DNA of 24,099 nucleotides from Phallusia fumigata (lineage: Eukaryota; Chordata; Ascidiacea; Phlebobranchia; Ascidiidae): the NCBI GenBank assembly GCA_008931825.1, contig QXVZ01003431.1, positions 1 to 24,099 of the forward strand, in the 5' to 3' direction. This document shows positions 19,001-24,099 of the stretch, piece after piece (position 1 is the first letter of the stretch; every line of letters begins with the position of its first letter). A program made the position numbers and the translations under genes. The notes under the pieces were generated by a model. It saw only the letters and a list, made by a program, of their open reading frames with translations, did not search any database and was not told where the DNA came from.

Positions 19001-22000
19001 GTTAGGTGCATCAATACCTTTGTAGCTTGTGTTTTATAATTTATACTCTATTTTTACATAGACTCGATTGTCCCTGAGGAGGTTCCTGACACAGCTCGTG
19101 AAATTTGCGTCAATTGGCTTCTAAAAATTGCTTCTATTCGGGAACTGCTGCCTCGTATTTTTGTGGAAGCTTCAATCATCCATTGCAACGAGTTTCTTCA
19201 AACTGGGTAAAGCTTTATAGTGACAATCGCTTAAGTAATTCAGAACCAATTGCTGCAACATTATGTTTCTGTTTTAGCCGTAACTGTTTTATAATGGGAT
19301 TAAAACAAAATACAGCCACAAAAACCTCCTTATTGCAAATACACCTAAATAGGCAATAACTGTACTTTAGAAAGAATAGTAAATTGTAACTGTCTTCTAA
19401 TCCCATATAGGTGCTATGATAAACAACGTTTTTAGATTACAAATTTAGTATTCACCCAGAGGAGGATGACATGTATAGGATGTCGAAACAACAGTTTATT
19501 TTTAGATTAGTTTAAAAATGTTTCTTTTAGGGAGATGAAAGCTGTTCTAAACCGACTTACCAACATGACATGCGGAATTGGTGATCCTTTGATTGCAGTT
19601 TATGTTCGTGCTTACTTATGCAGGGTAAATTTCACTTTTGATTTTTTGGTGTTATTTCATGGCATAAGTATATGCAATTTTTCTTCAAAGTTTAGAAAAA
19701 CAGTCTGAAATTTAGGCAGTTGTTACAAGTGTAAAAAATATACATTTTACCTAAATCGGAATCATCAGTTCCTTATTCTATTTATATTATGTTTTTTTGG
19801 AATTGACTGACAATCCCGATATGGGTGAAGTAGATGGCAGCTATTGGAAGTTTAGATATTGTCAATGTTTAATTTATATTTTCTTTGCATACAGATGGGA
19901 GTTAGATATGCTCCAAAGTTTAAGGGACATTTGAAAACAAATTTCTATGATTTTCTTGTTACTTACAAACAAGTAAGAGAACTTCAAGTTTTTAAATAAA
20001 AACATTTGCTTCAAAATTAGTTAAATGGTTAGTAAAATAAGTTATTGGCATCATTCTTATTTTTCCTAAAAAGGGAACTTTGGCGGTATTGCTGCCAACT
20101 AAATATTTTCAATTACCTACACAGAATCTGTTTTAGCCCACAAAGTTTAAGCCCTCTCCACCAAAATTGATGTTTGTTAAAACTGTGTTGCAATGTTAAG
20201 AGTGAAATTTAACCTCTGTGTACTTGACTATTTGCATGTTCTTATTGATGTCTGCAACTATATTAACTCTAATACTCTAAAATCTGGTCAAAATACCCAA
20301 ACCAGCAGGATCACCCCGCATGTTTAACCAATATTTGATTAAAACCCTACAATTTTGGCCCCTTAAATGTTTTATTGTAAAAAACGTTAAAAAAAGTTTA
20401 AAATAGAAGGTTCCTAAGTAATTTTTTCACGTTGTTCATTTTTGCATGCAGATTCACACAAATCCTGTTCAAAACAAGATGGCTGCTCAAAAATTAGACA
20501 TGGCGGTTTATCTTGATCATTACATACCTGCTCTTGAGTGGATTTTGTCCTCATTGGCACACAATGCCAGAGAGGTAAAACAAGGCAATAAGCCAAGCCA
20601 GTCTGGTACTAGGTTCTAAGGATTGCTATTTTTGATGCAAAGTGCTCAACCTTGTTGAAATCAAATAATGACAGGCAAAGTTTACAAAAATGAGTTTTTT
20701 AATGAAACATACCTCTTTAGTGAAACAAACATTAAATATTTACCTTACAAAGGTTAAACATATGGTGACTTATCTAGTGTTATGTCGTATACATGGCTTT
20801 AAAAAAGCCTGAGCCTGAAGTATCACCATGAGATGTTCTTGGCTCACCAAGACAGAATCCTTTTTGGGTTCATGCCACTATAGGTCACATACATTATAAT
20901 GGATTTAAACAAAACTAAAAGACATTTTTAGGGACAATATAGCAAAAAGTTTAGTTTCTGTTATCACTACTAATATTTTGCATGACAACTGTCTTGCAGG
21001 CCACATTGAGCGAAGTTTTGGAAAGGTGTCGAAAAGGTGGCAACAGTTTGATGCTGTTGAATTGTTGCATTTCTGCATTCAATGCTGAATATGTCAGTTC
21101 CCGTGCATTGGTGCTTTGTGATTTAGTCAATCAACAGAAAGATGATATTTTTCCAAAAGTAGGTTTCCTGTTTATAGCCCTGTATTTTTTCTGTGGTATT
21201 CGTTTTTCTGCATTGCGTAATTTAAGCTAACATTTGTACACAAGAAAGTGGCCCTTTTTCCAAGAGCCTGGAGTGTAATATTGACAAACTTGTGTTTAAA
21301 TTTACAAAAAAATATATACCATGTACCAATCCAGTCTGGCCTTTACTTTAACTATTATTAAATACCCATTTGTATCAAACATTTTGAATAAGTTCAAAAT
21401 AAGCATGTAGCTGTTGATGAATTTCATATGGACCATGTATTATAATTTCTATTGGTGTTGCACAGATGGTAACAAACGTTTTATCTATTACAGGATCGGG
21501 TGTTTCAAACACTTGCCAAGAAGGTGATTAAGTCAGACCCCCCGGAAGATGATCGGCTTCCTTTACTCAATGATGTTTGGAAGCTTTTGATTAAAATCCA
21601 TAATCCCAAGGTTTGTTACCTTTTTTTATAATTGGCACAAGCACAACAAAATTCCAGGCATGAAAGTGTTGGGACTTGATAAGCCGTCACTAAAATTTCA
21701 CTGTCTGCTTTCCTGCTTGGCTTGAACCTTAAGTTGAACCTGGGTAGAAAATTAAACTCCATGGTGCATCATAGTCACAATTCATACAACTTGCAAGACT
21801 CAAATTCATGTCTGTGGGCATGATCAAGTTGCGTCTTGGTCATAACATTTTGTTATTCTGAGTTTTTACATATATTTGGGATGATTTTTTGTCAGTTAAA
21901 TTTTTGTCAATATAGATGTTTATGGTGAAAATTAATTTAGAAAGCATTTTACACTACCAAATGTTGCTATTTGAGTCATAACAATTTATCCAGGATGGAA

Positions 22001-24099
22001 CTGGCCAAACGAAATGTTTGAATCACTAAGTAAACCATGTTTCAATTTTGAATTGCAGAGATACATAGCATGTGCTGAAGTGTGGTCTGAATTTGCAGCA
22101 AAAAACTTCACGGTAAGCAACTTTGTTTAAAATTTATTTTTTGTTATTGGTGATAAAGCATTCCAACACAAAAGCCCCAAAAGAGATACTGAGCAGGAAA
22201 TAGCTGTGAACTGCAAAATAAATTGGGGTGTTATACAATGGAAGGACAAGCTGTGCATTGAGGTTGAAATTTCTTCTGGCCCACTATCAGTTAAAATTCA
22301 ATTCTTGCTCTAGGAATTGTAGGTTTCATTTTCTTATTTTTAATATTTGTTTTCCAATTGTGGGCAACATAGAACGTTTGATGGCTGTTACATTGTGGAG
22401 TGCTTTTTGGGAGTTTATGTTTGGTTCACCAGTTTAATGGCCCTAAAAAGGGTATCAATTTGTTTCTTTTGCAGAAGAAAGAGGTCAGCACAATACTAGN
22501 CTATCAGTTAAAATTCAATTCTTGCGCTAGGAATGATAGGTTTCTTTTTCTTATTTTTAATATTTGTTTTCCAATTGTGGGCCACATAGTACTTTTTAGT
22601 GGGCCATAATTTTGATGGCTGTTACGTTGTAACAATGCTTTTAAGGAGCTTATGTTTGGTTCACCAGTTTAATGGCCCTAAAAAGGGTATTTTTGATCAC
22701 ATAAGCTTTTGGTTCGAAAAAGAATCAGCCAAAGTTTTTACAGATTTTTATTGTCAAATTGTTTCATTTGCAGAAGAAAGAGGTCAGCACAATACTAGGT
22801 GACATCATTAAGCACATGATCCCTGATCGAGCATTTGAACAACATTATACCCAGGTGGGTAAAAACTATAGCGGCACCAAAGTTTTTGTTAACTAAAAAC
22901 AGTCGAATGGTTTAAACAAAATTTATTCACATGATGTGTGACAGTAACCCAGTTTGGCCTTCTGTGTTTTGTAAAAAAGCGTGCTGTCACATTTGAATTA
23001 CAGTGAGAAATCATAGGTGAAATGGATGTGTTGACGTTTAAAAGTTTGCCCTTCTAAAATAAACAATATCAAGATGGACAACGATAACTAAGGAACAAGA
23101 TATAAAACTCAATACAAATAAGAAATTGATATTGTGTCACCTGTGTATGATGTCACAAATGCAATTGCACAGCTGGGTGGCAATAAAAATGTAGAAGCTT
23201 CCATATCTATTTTTGATCTTTTATGGTAGAAACCTTTAAAGCTGGGCTTCCAAACTATTTAGTCTGCGTCACCTTTTTATTCAATTCAATTTTTCTTGAC
23301 CCTTTACATTTGTCAATGATAGACACTTTAAAAATATTTTTGTATGTGTTTAAANCATTTGAATTACAGTGAGAAATCATAGGTGAAATGGAAGTGTTGA
23401 CGTTTAAAAGTTTGCCCTTCTAAAATAAACAATATCAAAAAAGAAATGGACAACGGTAATTGAAGGAACAAGATATAAAACTTAATATAAATCAGAAATT
23501 AATATTGTGTTACCTGTGTATGATGTCACAAATGCAATTGCATAGCTGGGTGGCAATAAAAATGAAGAAGCTTCCATATCTATTTTTCATCTTTTATGGT
23601 AGAAACCCTTAAAGCAGGGCTTCCAAACTATTTAGTCTGCTTCACCTTTTTATTCAATTAAATTTTTCTTGACCCTTTACATCTGTCAGTGATAAACACT
23701 TTAAAAATATTTTTGTATGTGTTTAAAAACTGCAACACGCAAAAGCAAGCCACAAACAAACATTTCAAAAATAGTGTGAGAACCTCTGTAGGGTCGTGCT
23801 CCCAGTTTGGAAAGCTCTGCTTTACAACGTAGCACTGTTAAGAACAACTCAAGACTTTGTCACCTTCAATAATGATTTTTCTTTTCTTGTTTACAGTTGA
23901 CATCTGTGGTTACCAATGTGCTACAAAACATGAAAAACTTTTCAGACATATTTTCGATGGTAAGTGCTCTGTTGAACTCTTTTGTGTTTTTGTACTCTGT
24001 AGTAAACTGCATTTCGTGGTTTATACAGGATAAATTTCTTCCATTTCTTGACATGTTTCATAATGAAGTGAAAAAAGTTGAAGTCTGCAGACTGGTTGC
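16004..24099 (+). CDS. VPS35L: VPS35L homologue (retriever subunit; C16orf62 family), 3' end beyond window
   Basis: Exons: 16004-16023, 16103-16276, 16418-16526, 16952-17065, 17126-17156, 17440-17519, 17878-18006, 18503-18587, 18859-18909, 19062-19206, 19531-19624, 19895-19972, 20452-20574, 21000-21158, 21494-21610, 22059-22112, 22774-22854, 23897-23959, 24029-24099 (continues). All junctions are GT-AG and keep frame, giving about 592 residues of an expected ~960. VPS35L forms the endosomal retriever complex with VPS26C and VPS29 and works with the CCC and WASH complexes to recycle membrane proteins. Diagnostic stretches: [13 protein letters not shown] near residue 32, [106 protein letters not shown] and KFLPFLDMF. 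The N-terminal tail is charged and probably disordered; the rest is alpha-solenoid. Introns (about 60-1040 bases) hold nothing else recognised except the two assembly duplicates. Confidence 0.93.
22284..22798. repeat. Direct duplicate abutting a single N: unmerged haplotypes across a VPS35L intron-exon boundary
   Basis: Copy 1 is 22284-22499, the N is 22500 and copy 2 is 22501-22798. Both run from the same intronic sequence to the first 25 bases of the exon that truly starts at 22774. Copy 2 is 82 bases longer, mainly through one insertion of roughly 17 bases and one of roughly 65 bases just before the acceptor, plus scattered substitutions. Copy 1 exon bases (22475-22499) stop at the N and cannot be spliced into a full exon. 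Confidence 0.82.
22990..23727. repeat. Direct duplicate abutting a single N within a VPS35L intron
   Basis: Copy 1 is 22990-23354, the N is 23355 and copy 2 is 23356-23727. They align throughout with on the order of 20 substitutions and a few small indels (365 versus 372 bases). The boundaries again coincide exactly with the N. The real intron between the exons ending at 22854 and starting at 23897 is therefore probably about 370 bases shorter than written. Confidence 0.82.

Overview
The window is nuclear DNA of an animal, most likely a tunicate such as Ciona. It is AT-rich, has short GT-AG introns and carries animal genes (focadhesin, the retriever subunit VPS35L, STN1 of the CST complex). 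It also carries three unmerged, few-percent-divergent sequence copies, as expected from a very polymorphic individual. The genus is an inference; gene identities rest on recognising the translated proteins.

Layout: (1) 246-3030, plus strand, a six-exon short-chain dehydrogenase of the retinol dehydrogenase RDH11-14 type. Its fourth exon has lost about 26 codons at the catalytic serine and is out of frame as written. (2) 3031-5103, intergenic sequence holding a GC-rich tRNA-derived SINE-like insert near 3613-3800 and the probable promoter, first exon and 5' intron of the next gene. (3) 5200-7248, AVL9, a DENN-family protein with an uninterrupted coding sequence. (4) 8476-14293, FOCAD, with 5 kb of uninterrupted coding sequence and one small last exon. 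(5) 14623-15744, minus strand, STN1, single exon, converging on FOCAD. (6) 16004 to the window end, VPS35L, 19 exons seen, truncated by the window, divergent from STN1 with 259 bases between start codons.

The genes do not form an obvious pathway: retinoid/SDR metabolism, late secretory traffic (AVL9), focal adhesion/SKI-complex stability (FOCAD), telomere replication (STN1) and endosomal recycling (VPS35L). Shared control is plausible only for the divergent STN1/VPS35L pair. The most notable architecture is a block of three neighbouring genes almost without coding introns (AVL9, FOCAD, STN1) between two ordinary intron-rich genes.

The assembly needs care at three single-N positions (13937, 22500, 23355). 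Each lies exactly between two near-identical copies of 0.2-0.4 kb. These look like overlapping contig ends from two haplotypes, not biological tandem repeats. The first duplicates the last FOCAD exon and the second duplicates the start of a VPS35L exon. I saw no CRISPR, prokaryotic element, rRNA, intact tRNA or viral gene, and no convincing undescribed system.
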